Below, one piece after another: positions 1 to 5,261 of a DNA stretch of 7,332 bases. A model generated the notes under the pieces. It had not been told where the DNA came from, did not search any database, and worked only from the letters and a program-made list of their open reading frames with translations. The position numbers and the translations under genes are program-made. This stretch comes from Phycisphaeraceae bacterium. Its GTDB lineage: Bacteria; Planctomycetota; Phycisphaerae; Phycisphaerales; Phycisphaeraceae. The first letter of the stretch is position 1. Every line of letters begins with the position of its first letter. The DNA lies in the NCBI GenBank assembly GCA_007119405.1, contig SKPT01000391.1, positions 1-7,332 of the forward strand. The letters are read 5' to 3'.

Positions 1-125
1 TGATCGGCGGGCTGAAGATCCGCGTCGGCGACAAGCTCATTGACGGGTCGGTGGCGAATCAGCTCAAGCTGCTGCGGCAGCGGATGGGGCGGGTCGGGCG
101 CGAGCGGGCGCGGGAGATGGAGTAG
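1..125 (+). CDS. atpH: F1F0 ATP synthase subunit delta, C-terminal end (partial)
   Basis: Only the last 40 codons are inside the window (first full codon at 3, TAG at 123-125). The visible protein begins IGGLKIRVGDKLIDGSVANQ, which matches the conserved C-terminal signature of F1 delta subunits (GGL.I.IGD..IDGS...L), and ends in a basic helix rich in Arg. The delta subunit (OSCP homologue) sits on top of the F1 head and joins it to the peripheral stalk made by subunit b. It lies 95 nt upstream of atpA on the same strand, the usual atpH-atpA order, which supports the call. The start and most of the protein lie outside the window. The extra basic tail after the GDKLIDGS motif is somewhat long but not remarkable. 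Confidence 0.9.
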   Translation, partial: IGGLKIRVGDKLIDGSVANQLKLLRQRMGRVGRERAREME

Positions 126-150
126 GGGCAAGGCACGAAGGCAGAGTGAT

Positions 151-183
151 GGTGGGTTTCGCTTCGCTCTGCCCACCCTACAG
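151..183 (+). repeat. GGTGGG/CCCACC hairpin repeat (short form) between atpH and atpA
   Basis: GGTGGG at 151-156 pairs with CCCACC at 172-177, with a possible T157-G171 wobble, around the loop-side sequence TTTCGCTTCGCTCT. The trailing CCTACAG is shared with the copy at 2778-2837: the 25 nt from 159 match the 25 nt from 2813 with one difference. This is the widespread repeat that, read through in reverse, gives peptides such as GWAERSETH in spurious ORFs. It ends about 38 nt before the atpA start and has no T-run, so I read it as a dispersed palindromic repeat rather than a terminator. It could still affect mRNA stability inside the operon. Confidence 0.75.
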
Positions 184-220
184 GATGATGAGCAGATAAC
201 AGGCTTAGCCCGGAGCAGCC

Positions 221-1759
221 ATGAAGATCAAGACGGATGAAATCACGAGTGTGATCAGGCAGGAGATCGAGCGTTTCTCGACGGAGCTGGAGGTGTCGCA
301 GGTCGGCACGGTGGTGGAGGTGGGCGACGGCATCGCCCGCATCCACGGGCTGAGCGAGGCGATGGCGGCGGAGATGCTCGAGTTCGACATCGGCGACGGG
401 CAGAGCGTGCGCGGGCAGGCGATGAACCTGGAGCAGGACGTCATCGGCGCGGTGATCTTCGGCGACTACCTGAAGGTCAAGGAAGGCGCGACGGTGCGCT
501 CGACCGGCGAGCTGCTGAGTGTGCCGGTGGGCGAGGGCCTGCTGGGGCGGGTGGTCAACGGCCTGGGCCAGCCGATCGACGGCAAGGGGCCGCTGGGCAC
601 GAGCCAGAGCCAGAAGGTGGACATCATCGCCCCGGGCATCGCGGATCGCCAGCCGGTGAGCCAGCCGCTGCAGACGGGTGTCAAGGCGATCGACTCGATG
701 ATTCCGATCGGGCGCGGGCAGCGCGAGCTGATCATCGGCGACCGCAAGACGGGCAAGACGGCGGTGGCGATCGACACGATCCTGAATCAGAAGCGGACGC
801 ACCAGACCGACGAGCCGGTGTACTGCATCTACGTGGCGGTGGGGCAGAAGGAGTCGACGGTCGCGGGCGTGGTCGAGCAGCTCACCAAGCACGGGGCGAT
901 GGACTACACGATCGTGGTCAGCGCCAGCGCGTCGGACCCGGCGCCGATGCAGTACATCGCGCCGTATGCCGGGTGCGCGATGGGCGAGTACTTCATGTGG
1001 CAGGGCAAGCATGTGCTGTGCATCTACGACGACCTGTCCAAACAGGCGACGGCGTATCGCCAGCTTTCGCTGCTGCTGCGTCGGCCTCCGGGGCGCGAGG
1101 CGTACCCGGGCGACGTGTTCTACCTGCACTCGCGGCTGCTGGAGCGTGCGACCAAGCTCAGCGACGAGCATGGCGGCGGGAGCCTGACCGCGCTGCCGAT
1201 CATCGAGACGCAGGAAGGCGACGTTTCCTCGTACATTCCGACCAACGTGATTTCCATCACCGACGGGCAGATCTACCTTGAGCCGGACCTGTTCTTCGCG
1301 GGCGTGCGGCCGGCGATCAACGTGGGCATTTCGGTGTCGCGCGTCGGCGGCAGCGCGCAGATCAAGGCGATGAAGGAGGTGGCGGGGTCGCTGCGTCTGG
1401 ACCTGGCGGCGTTTCGCGAGCTCGAAGCCTTCTCCCAGATCGGCACGGAGCTGGACAAGGCCACGCAGCGTCAGCTTGATCGCGGCCAGCGCATGGTGGA
1501 GCTGCTCAAGCAGCCGCAGTATGAGCCGATGGAGGTGATCGACCAGGTGATCCAGATTTTCGCGGGCACGCGGGGTTACCTGGACGATCTGGAGAACGAC
1601 CAGGTGCGGCCGTTCGCCGAGGCGCTGGTCAAGCACTTCCAGGGCCCGGCGAAGGCGCTGCGTGATCGGCTGGAGCAGGCGGGCTCGTTCAAGGGCGAGC
1701 TGGAGGACGAGTTCAAGAAGGCGGTGGCGTCGTTCAAGGAGGGGTGGCAGGCGAGCTGA
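221..1759 (+). CDS. atpA: F1F0 ATP synthase subunit alpha
   Basis: Full-length 512-residue alpha subunit of the membrane-bound F1F0 ATP synthase. It is one of the three alpha chains of the F1 head and carries the non-catalytic nucleotide sites. The N-terminal beta-barrel is at about residues 25-95. The Walker A motif GDRKTGKT is at 173-180, with Lys179 and Thr180 in place. The Walker B strand VLCIYDD is at 265-271. The family signature [10 protein letters not shown] is at 364-373, followed by the arginine finger Arg374 ([10 protein letters not shown]). The C-terminal helical domain runs from about 380 to 512. Length and motifs are normal with no broken residue. The ATG at 221 has GGAG at 212-215, 5 nt upstream, and the N terminus [16 protein letters not shown] is a typical alpha start. 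It follows atpH by 95 nt and is closed by an intrinsic terminator 39 nt after its stop. No gamma subunit gene follows, which is unusual for an atp operon. Confidence 0.98.
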   Translation: MKIKTDEITSVIRQEIERFSTELEVSQVGTVVEVGDGIARIHGLSEAMAAEMLEFDIGDGQSVRGQAMNLEQDVIGAVIFGDYLKVKEGATVRSTGELLSVPVGEGLLGRVVNGLGQPIDGKGPLGTSQSQKVDIIAPGIADRQPVSQPLQTGVKAIDSMIPIGRGQRELIIGDRKTGKTAVAIDTILNQKRTHQTDEPVYCIYVAVGQKESTVAGVVEQLTKHGAMDYTIVVSASASDPAPMQYIAPYAGCAMGEYFMWQGKHVLCIYDDLSKQATAYRQLSLLLRRPPGREAYPGDVFYLHSRLLERATKLSDEHGGGSLTALPIIETQEGDVSSYIPTNVISITDGQIYLEPDLFFAGVRPAINVGISVSRVGGSAQIKAMKEVAGSLRLDLAAFRELEAFSQIGTELDKATQRQLDRGQRMVELLKQPQYEPMEVIDQVIQIFAGTRGYLDDLENDQVRPFAEALVKHFQGPAKALRDRLEQAGSFKGELEDEFKKAVASFKEGWQAS

Positions 1760-1797
1760 GCCGGGGCGATCGCCACGAAAGAGCACGAAGAAACAGG

Positions 1798-1837
1798 AAT
1801 GGACACGGACGGCGCTGCCGTTCGTGTCCATTTTTCT
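1798..1837 (+). terminator. Intrinsic terminator after atpA
   Basis: ATGGACACGGACGGC (1799-1813) pairs with GCCGTTCGTGTCCAT (1817-1831) around a 3-nt GCT loop. This is a 15-bp stem with a single G-T wobble, extended by A1798-T1832, and it runs into a T-tract at 1831-1835. A long GC-rich stem followed by T5 fits a Rho-independent terminator on the + strand. It lies just after the atpA stop and should end the atp transcript here. Confidence 0.88.
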
Positions 1838-1947
1838 GGCCCCCGAGCCGGCGTCGTCGCCGGCGCACGGCGGCGAACCCGGAGGCGGGCGAGTTGGTAT
1901 AAGGGATGGCCGCACGGGCCGGTCGGGCGTCAGCGGGTCGTCGACTC

Positions 1948-1978
1948 TTGAACGTATGACGCCGGGGGAAGGTACCTT
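1948..1978 (+). promoter_or_regulatory. Possible promoter/operator region of the outer-membrane protein gene
   Basis: TTGAAC (1948-1953) resembles a -35 box, and TACCTT (1973-1978) is a weak -10 candidate at a long 19-nt spacing. A perfect 10-bp palindrome, AAGGTACCTT, covers 1969-1978 and could be an operator. Another AT-richer hexamer, TATAAG, sits at 1898-1903 without a good -35. A promoter must lie somewhere between the atpA terminator and 2000 if the downstream gene is transcribed separately, but these sites are only weak matches. I see nothing else in 1838-2000. Confidence 0.2.
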
Positions 1979-2000
1979 TCCGTCGATTCCATGAGGCACG

Positions 2001-2006
2001 AAGGAG
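2001..2006 (+). promoter_or_regulatory. Ribosome binding site that sets the start at 2015
   Basis: AAGGAG at 2001-2006 lies 8 nt before ATG 2015-2017. The in-frame ATG at 1991 is upstream of this site and would put eight extra residues before the hydrophobic signal sequence, so 2015 is the better start. Confidence 0.75.
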
Positions 2007-2014
2007 CTGCGAAG

Positions 2015-2473
2015 ATGAAGCGAACGATCGCGATGATGTTGGTTTTGATGCTGGCCGGCACTACCGCGCAGGCGCAGGACGAGGGTTTCGGCGTTGGGGT
2101 GATTCTGGGTGAGCCGACCGGCCTGACGATCAAGAGCTGGTTCGACGAGCACTCGGCGATTGATTTCGCCACGGGCTGGTCGTTCGAGGGCAGGACGTCG
2201 TTTCACATTCACGGGAGCTGGCTTTACCACGACTTTGACCTGATCCCGGTCGAGCGTGGCGCGCTGCCGGTGTACGCGGGCATCGGCGGGCGTTACAAGT
2301 ATCGCAGCGGGCGTGGCGATCGGCTGGGGGTGCGCGTGCCGGTGGGGTTGGCGTACCACTTCGAGGAGGTGCCGTTGGAGGCGTTCGCGGAGGTGGGCCC
2401 GATTGTTGACGTCGCGCCGAGCACGAGCCTGCGCCTGACCGGTGGGATCGGACTGCGGTGGTATCTGGATTGA
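2015..2473 (+). CDS. Small exported protein, predicted outer-membrane beta-barrel
   Basis: A 152-residue protein with a clear Sec signal peptide: MKR, a hydrophobic core TIAMMLVLMLAGTT, then AQA|Q, with cleavage likely after residue 22. The mature part alternates polar and aromatic/hydrophobic residues in short Gly-separated strands (GFGVGVILGEPTGLTIKSW, AIDFATGWSF, FHIHGSWLYHDFDL, LPVYAGIGGRYKY, DRLGVRVPVGLAYHF, PLEAFAEVGPIVDV, LRLTGGIGLRWYLD) and ends in an aromatic-rich strand. That pattern suggests a small beta-barrel of about eight strands in the outer membrane. I recall similar short proteins with the phrases GEPTGL and RLGVRVPVGL, annotated as hypothetical or as DUF3996-like, but I cannot confirm a family. 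It stands alone between the atpA terminator and a repeat cluster, and converges with the transporter gene. The substrate or role is unknown. Confidence 0.8.
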   Translation: MKRTIAMMLVLMLAGTTAQAQDEGFGVGVILGEPTGLTIKSWFDEHSAIDFATGWSFEGRTSFHIHGSWLYHDFDLIPVERGALPVYAGIGGRYKYRSGRGDRLGVRVPVGLAYHFEEVPLEAFAEVGPIVDVAPSTSLRLTGGIGLRWYLD

Positions 2474-2498
2474 CGGTCTGGGGCGAGGGCGGTGTCCT

Positions 2499-2600
2499 GG
2501 GTGCCACTGGCGGCTTGTCCGCCAGTGCCTGGGCGTCGCATGTGGCATGGGCGATCCGATCGACGGCACTCACGACCTTTGGAGCGTGAATGGGTGCACC
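2499..2600 (+). repeat. Two-hairpin palindromic element A (REPIN-like, partly decayed)
   Basis: The left hairpin begins GGGTGC, then CACTGGCGG (2505-2513), loop CTTGT, and CCGCCAGTG (2519-2527), a perfect 9-bp stem. The right hairpin is CACTCACG (2567-2574) with CGTGAATG (2585-2592), 8 bp with one mismatch, followed by the palindrome GGTGCACC (2593-2600). The two hairpins are separated by about 40 nt. This matches the plan of element B just downstream, but the right end has drifted. A near-identical copy of the left hairpin lies inverted at 4219-4248. It starts 26 nt after the stop of the outer-membrane gene, has no T-run, and contains no convincing ORF. Confidence 0.75.
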
Positions 2601-2614
2601 TCAAAAAGGGTAGC

Positions 2615-2726
2615 GGGTGCCACTGACAAGGCTGTCTTCGGCCTTGTCAGTGTCGGATGGTGTGCCGGGTCCGCCACGCCGATCGGCACTGACAAGCTCC
2701 GCGGACTCCGCTTGTCAGTGGCACCC
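2615..2726 (+). repeat. Two-hairpin palindromic element B (REPIN-like, intact)
   Basis: A 112-bp unit bounded by perfect 16-bp inverted ends: GGGTGCCACTGACAAG (2615-2630) and its exact complement (2711-2726). Each end also forms its own hairpin: a 12-bp stem 2621-2632/2641-2652 with an 8-nt loop, and an 11-bp stem 2687-2697/2710-2720 with a 12-nt loop. A palindrome, GCCGATCGGC, lies between them (2679-2688). Two inverted single-hairpin units joined by a spacer is the layout called a REPIN, a non-autonomous element usually mobilised in trans by a REP-associated tyrosine transposase (RAYT). No such transposase is in this window. The right-hand 40 bp recur at 5176-5215 with 2 differences. Confidence 0.85.
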
Positions 2727-2777
2727 CGATGATCGAAAACCGCACCCACCACGCGTGCCGTGGGCGCACGACTCATC

Positions 2778-2837
2778 GGTGGGTTTACCGGCGTTCGCCG
2801 GTGCCGCGGCCATCGCTTCGCTCTACCCACCCTACAG
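2778..2837 (+). repeat. GGTGGGT/ACCCACC hairpin repeat (long form) between convergent genes
   Basis: GGTGGGT (2778-2784) pairs with ACCCACC (2825-2831). Inside lie a perfect nested hairpin, ACCGGCG-TT-CGCCGGT (2787-2802), and the palindrome GCCGCGGC (2803-2810). The 3' half, TCGCTTCGCTCT followed by CCCACCCTACAG, matches the short copy at 151-183. The long copy differs by about 26 nt of extra nested stem. A further GC stem, GCGGC/GCCGC (2837-2850), sits right after the stop codon of the transporter gene on the - strand. There is no T-run, so a terminator role between the convergent genes is possible but unproven. Confidence 0.7.
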
Positions 2838-2850
2838 CGGCGGGCGCCGC

Positions 2851-4161
2851 CTATCCCCGCATTCGCCGCGCGATGAAATGCCACGCCAGGCCCACGGCGA
2901 TCAACGCCAGGCCGGCGATCCAGTAGATGGGCTCGACGAAGAAGGCGAGGCTGGCGCAGCCGGCGAGGCCGAGCCAGGCGAAGGCCCGGGGGTAGAGGCG
3001 GTTTTCGCGGGGCAGTCGCAGGGCGGCGAGGTTGGTCAGGCCGTAGTAGATGAGGACGGTGAAGGCGGAGAAGCTCCAGGCGGCCTTGACGGAGCCGAGG
3101 CTGGCGAGGGTGGCGATGATGATGGCGACGAGGAGGATGGCGGCGACGGGGTTGCCGTGCGGGCTGAGGCTGCCGACGGAGCGGGGCAGGTCGCCGCGTC
3201 GGCCCATGGCCAGGGCGACGCGCGACAGGCCGAGGATGAGGTTGAGCAGGACGCCGAGCATGGCGGTCAGCGCGCCGAGGCTGACGAGGGCGACGACGAG
3301 CGTGGTGGCGTGGCCCTGGCCGAAGGTGCGGGCGATGACCTCGAGCGGGGCGGCCTGCCGCTCGGTGGCGTCGAAGAAGGCGGCGGCGCCGACGGCGGCG
3401 AGGGCGACGGCGGCGACGGCGATGTAGACGACGGCCGAGACGGCGAGGGTGATGATGATGGCGGCGGGGATGTTGCGGCGGGGCTCGCGGATCTCCTCGC
3501 CCATGGTGGCGATGCGGCCGTAGCCGGTATAGGCGACGAACATGAGCGCGGTGGCGTGGAGCAGGGCGGGGATGCCGATGTTCCATTCGTTGCCGGCGGC
3601 GTCGGCATTGCTGTTGGCCGGGCGTTGGAAGGTCAGGTCGCCGAGCGTCAGGCCGGCGATGACGAAGGCGGCCAGGGCGAGGAGGGTGATGGCGACGACG
3701 ACGATGTTGACGGTGCTGGTGCGTTTGATTCCGGTGAGCACGAGGGCGGTGAGGATGAGGACAACGGCCAGGGCGACGGGGACGAGGTAAGTGGCGGCAC
3801 TGAGGCCGAGCGTGTTGAGCAGGTAGCCGGCGAAGCCGAGTGCGGCGGTGGCGGCGGAGGCGCTTTTGGCGGCGAGGAACATCCACCCGGCGGTGAAGCC
3901 GAGGGTGGGCGTGAGGTAGGTGTAGCCGTACTCGTAGGTGCCGCCGGCGACGGGGTGGGCCGCGGCGAGCTGGGCGCTGGACAGGCCGTTGCACGTGGCC
4001 AGGACGCCGGCCAGTGCGATGGCAAGGAGGACGGCGGGCCCGGCGATGCCGGCGCCGAGGCCGAGGCTGACGAACACGCCGGTGCCCATGATCGAGCCGA
4101 GGCCGAGCATGACGGCGGCGAAGACGCCGATGCGGCGAGAGAGCTGCGCGGGAGCGGACAT
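2851..4161 (-). CDS. APC-family amino acid permease
   Basis: A 436-residue integral inner-membrane transporter with about 12 hydrophobic helices (roughly residues 12-34, 40-61, 84-110, 124-145, 150-172, 199-217, 232-262, 286-312, 337-357, 361-382, 393-411, 414-430). The first helix holds the Gly-rich break GSIMGTGVF (22-30), and helix 6 carries FVAYTGYGRIATMGEE followed by REPRRNIPAA (208-234). Both are hallmarks of the amino acid-polyamine-organocation (APC) superfamily, whose LeuT-like fold moves amino acids with H+ or Na+ or by exchange. The substrate cannot be read from sequence. The length is normal to slightly short for the family. The ATG at 4161 gives the expected short N terminus before helix 1 (MSAPAQLSRRIG), but there is no good Shine-Dalgarno site. 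It lies 108 nt downstream of the pseudopilin genes on the same strand, so co-transcription is possible, though the function seems unrelated. Confidence 0.9.
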   Translation of the reverse strand: MSAPAQLSRRIGVFAAVMLGLGSIMGTGVFVSLGLGAGIAGPAVLLAIALAGVLATCNGLSSAQLAAAHPVAGGTYEYGYTYLTPTLGFTAGWMFLAAKSASAATAALGFAGYLLNTLGLSAATYLVPVALAVVLILTALVLTGIKRTSTVNIVVVAITLLALAAFVIAGLTLGDLTFQRPANSNADAAGNEWNIGIPALLHATALMFVAYTGYGRIATMGEEIREPRRNIPAAIIITLAVSAVVYIAVAAVALAAVGAAAFFDATERQAAPLEVIARTFGQGHATTLVVALVSLGALTAMLGVLLNLILGLSRVALAMGRRGDLPRSVGSLSPHGNPVAAILLVAIIIATLASLGSVKAAWSFSAFTVLIYYGLTNLAALRLPRENRLYPRAFAWLGLAGCASLAFFVEPIYWIAGLALIAVGLAWHFIARRMRG

Positions 4162-4183
4162 GGCGGGCGAAGATACCAGAATC

Positions 4184-4198
4184 CGCGGTCGAACCGCG
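4184..4198 (-). promoter_or_regulatory. Small perfect inverted repeat upstream of the permease gene
   Basis: CGCGGT (4184-4189) and ACCGCG (4193-4198) form a 6-bp perfect inverted repeat with a 3-nt centre, 23 nt upstream of the permease start. A weak -10-like TATCTT (complement of 4170-4175) lies between it and the start, but I see no matching -35. It could be an operator or a chance GC-rich palindrome. Confidence 0.2.
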
Positions 4199-4218
4199 AC
4201 GGGGTGAAGGCGAGCCGG

Positions 4219-4248
4219 GCACTGGCGGACAAGCCGCCCTTGGCACCC
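4219..4248 (-). repeat. Single-hairpin copy of the element A unit, inverted
   Basis: On the - strand this reads GGGTGCCAAGGGCGGC, then TTGTCCGCCAGTGC. It equals the left 30 bp of element A (2499-2528) except for two adjacent changes (AG for CT) that shorten the stem to GGCGG/CCGCC. It fills the 108-nt gap between the PilX/GspK-like gene and the permease gene. The absence of a second hairpin suggests a solitary or decayed REP-like unit. Confidence 0.7.
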
Positions 4249-4269
4249 CGTGGCGGGGCCGGGCCTCGG

Positions 4270-5256
4270 TCAGAAGGTGTCCTGTCGCCAGGTGGCGGGG
4301 ACGGGCACGAGCTGGTGGCGGTCGCGGCGTGGCTGGAAGTGGACGTTGTCGACGAGGACGGCGGAGATGTCGTCGATGACGAGGACGATGACGCTGGCGC
4401 GGATGGGGTCGGTGGTGTAAAGGGGCGTGACGGCGGTCTGGAGGCGTCGCCAGGAGTCGTCGGCGTTGAAGGCGGCGATGACGAGCTGCTGGGAGTTGTC
4501 GGGGTAGGTCAGCAGCAGGCCGAAGCGGACGAGGGTGGTTTCGCTGTCGCGGAGTCGGACGTCGGCGGCGACGTCGAAGGTTTCGCCGGCGGCGGGGATG
4601 GTCTCGAGGTCCTGGGTGAGTCCGACGAAGTTGCCGCCGAGGTGTCGCATCATGAGCGAGCCCTGGCCGGCGGTCTGGGACTGGGTGGTGTATTCGAGCT
4701 CGTCGTCGGGGTAGAACAGTTCCCAGCCGAGGCTGCCGCGACTCATGTCGCTGTTGGCGACCCAGTTGGCGTCGGGGAGGTTGGCGCGTCGTCGGGCGGC
4801 GACGCGCGTGACGCGCAGGGCGTCGTCCTCGGCGCCGACGCCGACGATCCAGACGGTGGCGTCGTCGTCATCGAGGCCGGCGCCGTCGGGCTCGAAGCGG
4901 TAGGTGAGCCAGCCGCGGCCGATGGATCGGGCCGGTCGCCAGTCGCCGTCGTTGGCCCAGTCGGGGTTGGTGCGGGTTTCGATCAGGGCGAGCTCGATGG
5001 CGGAGCGGGCGTGATCGCGGGCGGCGGCGGCGCTGCGGGCGGCCTCGGCCTCGCGGCCCTGGACGCGCACGGCCATGACGGCCGAGACGCCGATGAGCGT
5101 CACGAGCATCGAGGCCCCGAGCACGGCGATGTACACGCTGCCGCGACATCGGCGGTGCGGGGACGAAGCGGCCGTCACTGACAAGCTCCGGGGACTGCGC
5201 TTGTCAGTGGCACCCGGGGCTGTCGCGCGCGGATGGTTCGTGATGCGTTGATCCAT
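4270..5256 (-). CDS. PilX/GspK-like minor pseudopilin with C-terminal carbohydrate-binding-module-like domain
   Basis: 328 residues from ATG 5256. A basic, Ser/Pro-rich leader ends in RRCRG (35-39), then a single hydrophobic helix SVYIAVLGASMLVTLIGVSAVM (40-61), followed by a polar helix rich in Ala, Arg and Glu. An RxRG junction before a helix without Glu at +5 is typical of PilX/GspK-type proteins, which cap type IV pili or type II secretion pseudopili. From about 160 onward is a separate domain: ANWVANSDMSRGSLGWELF, a GSLMMR strand, LTQDLETIPAAGETFDVAAD, WRRLQT, and a final VLVDNVHFQP. This resembles the jelly-roll of CBM4/9/22-type carbohydrate-binding modules (start N-G-D..G..W, end hD.V.h). 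It begins 5 nt after the stop of the PilV/GspI-like gene, so it is likely coupled. Residues 14-27 are encoded by a dispersed repeat (5176-5215). A GTG start at 5178 (302 residues) is a serious alternative. The family call is firm for the N-terminal topology, less so for the C-terminal domain. Confidence 0.75.
   Translation of the reverse strand: MDQRITNHPRATAPGATDKRSPRSLSVTAASSPHRRCRGSVYIAVLGASMLVTLIGVSAVMAVRVQGREAEAARSAAAARDHARSAIELALIETRTNPDWANDGDWRPARSIGRGWLTYRFEPDGAGLDDDDATVWIVGVGAEDDALRVTRVAARRRANLPDANWVANSDMSRGSLGWELFYPDDELEYTTQSQTAGQGSLMMRHLGGNFVGLTQDLETIPAAGETFDVAADVRLRDSETTLVRFGLLLTYPDNSQQLVIAAFNADDSWRRLQTAVTPLYTTDPIRASVIVLVIDDISAVLVDNVHFQPRRDRHQLVPVPATWRQDTF
5176..5189 (-). promoter_or_regulatory. 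Possible repeat-derived ribosome binding site and GTG start
   Basis: On the - strand the repeat contains GGAG (complement of 5186-5189), a 7-nt gap, then an in-frame GTG (5178-5176). Starting there would give the leader VTAASSPHRRCRG before the hydrophobic helix, a usual length for a prepilin-like leader. The GTG lies in the hairpin stem and the GGAG mostly in its loop, so folding could hide the start. The ATG at 5256 has only a poor Shine-Dalgarno match but directly follows the upstream stop. Confidence 0.4.
5176..5215 (-). repeat. Single-hairpin copy of the element B unit inside a coding region
   Basis: CACTGACAAGC (5176-5186) pairs with GCTTGTCAGTG (5199-5209), an 11-bp perfect stem with a 12-nt loop, followed by GCACCC to 5215. 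The 40 bp match 2687-2726 at 38 positions. Read on the - strand it lies in frame near the start of the PilX/GspK-like gene, giving residues 14-27 (with GATDKRSPRSLSV) if translation begins at 5256. Confidence 0.85.
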
Positions 5257-5261
5257 GTCGG

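Noticed and set aside
1991..2473. Start of the outer-membrane gene at ATG 1991
   Set aside because: It would put MRHEGAAK before the signal sequence and place the AAGGAG site inside the gene; ATG 2015 has proper spacing and a normal signal peptide.
59..2569. An 836-codon - strand ORF opposite atpH, atpA and the outer-membrane gene
   Set aside because: It is antisense to the unmistakable atpA, is Arg/His-rich, and crosses repeats that give the known spurious peptides GWAERSETH and ADKPPVAPR-like strings.
2621..2652. Element B hairpin as an intrinsic terminator for the outer-membrane gene
   Set aside because: The stem is strong but no T-run follows (TCGGATGG), and the same stem recurs in a coding region, so it is better explained as a mobile repeat.
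2499..2837. CRISPR array suggested by several repeats in close succession
   Set aside because: Repeat units differ in type, length and orientation, are self-complementary, and do not alternate with equal-length spacers; no cas gene is present.
2570..4246. A 558-codon Arg-rich - strand ORF overlapping the permease gene in another frame
   Set aside because: A frame shadow of the 12-helix permease; low-complexity Arg/Pro/His content and no domain.
2617..5181. An 854-codon + strand ORF, very rich in Gly, Glu and Asp
   Set aside because: It runs antisense through the permease gene and most of the PilX/GspK-like gene, begins inside a repeat, and has low-complexity composition produced by GC-rich third positions. 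The - strand proteins have recognisable helices and motifs.
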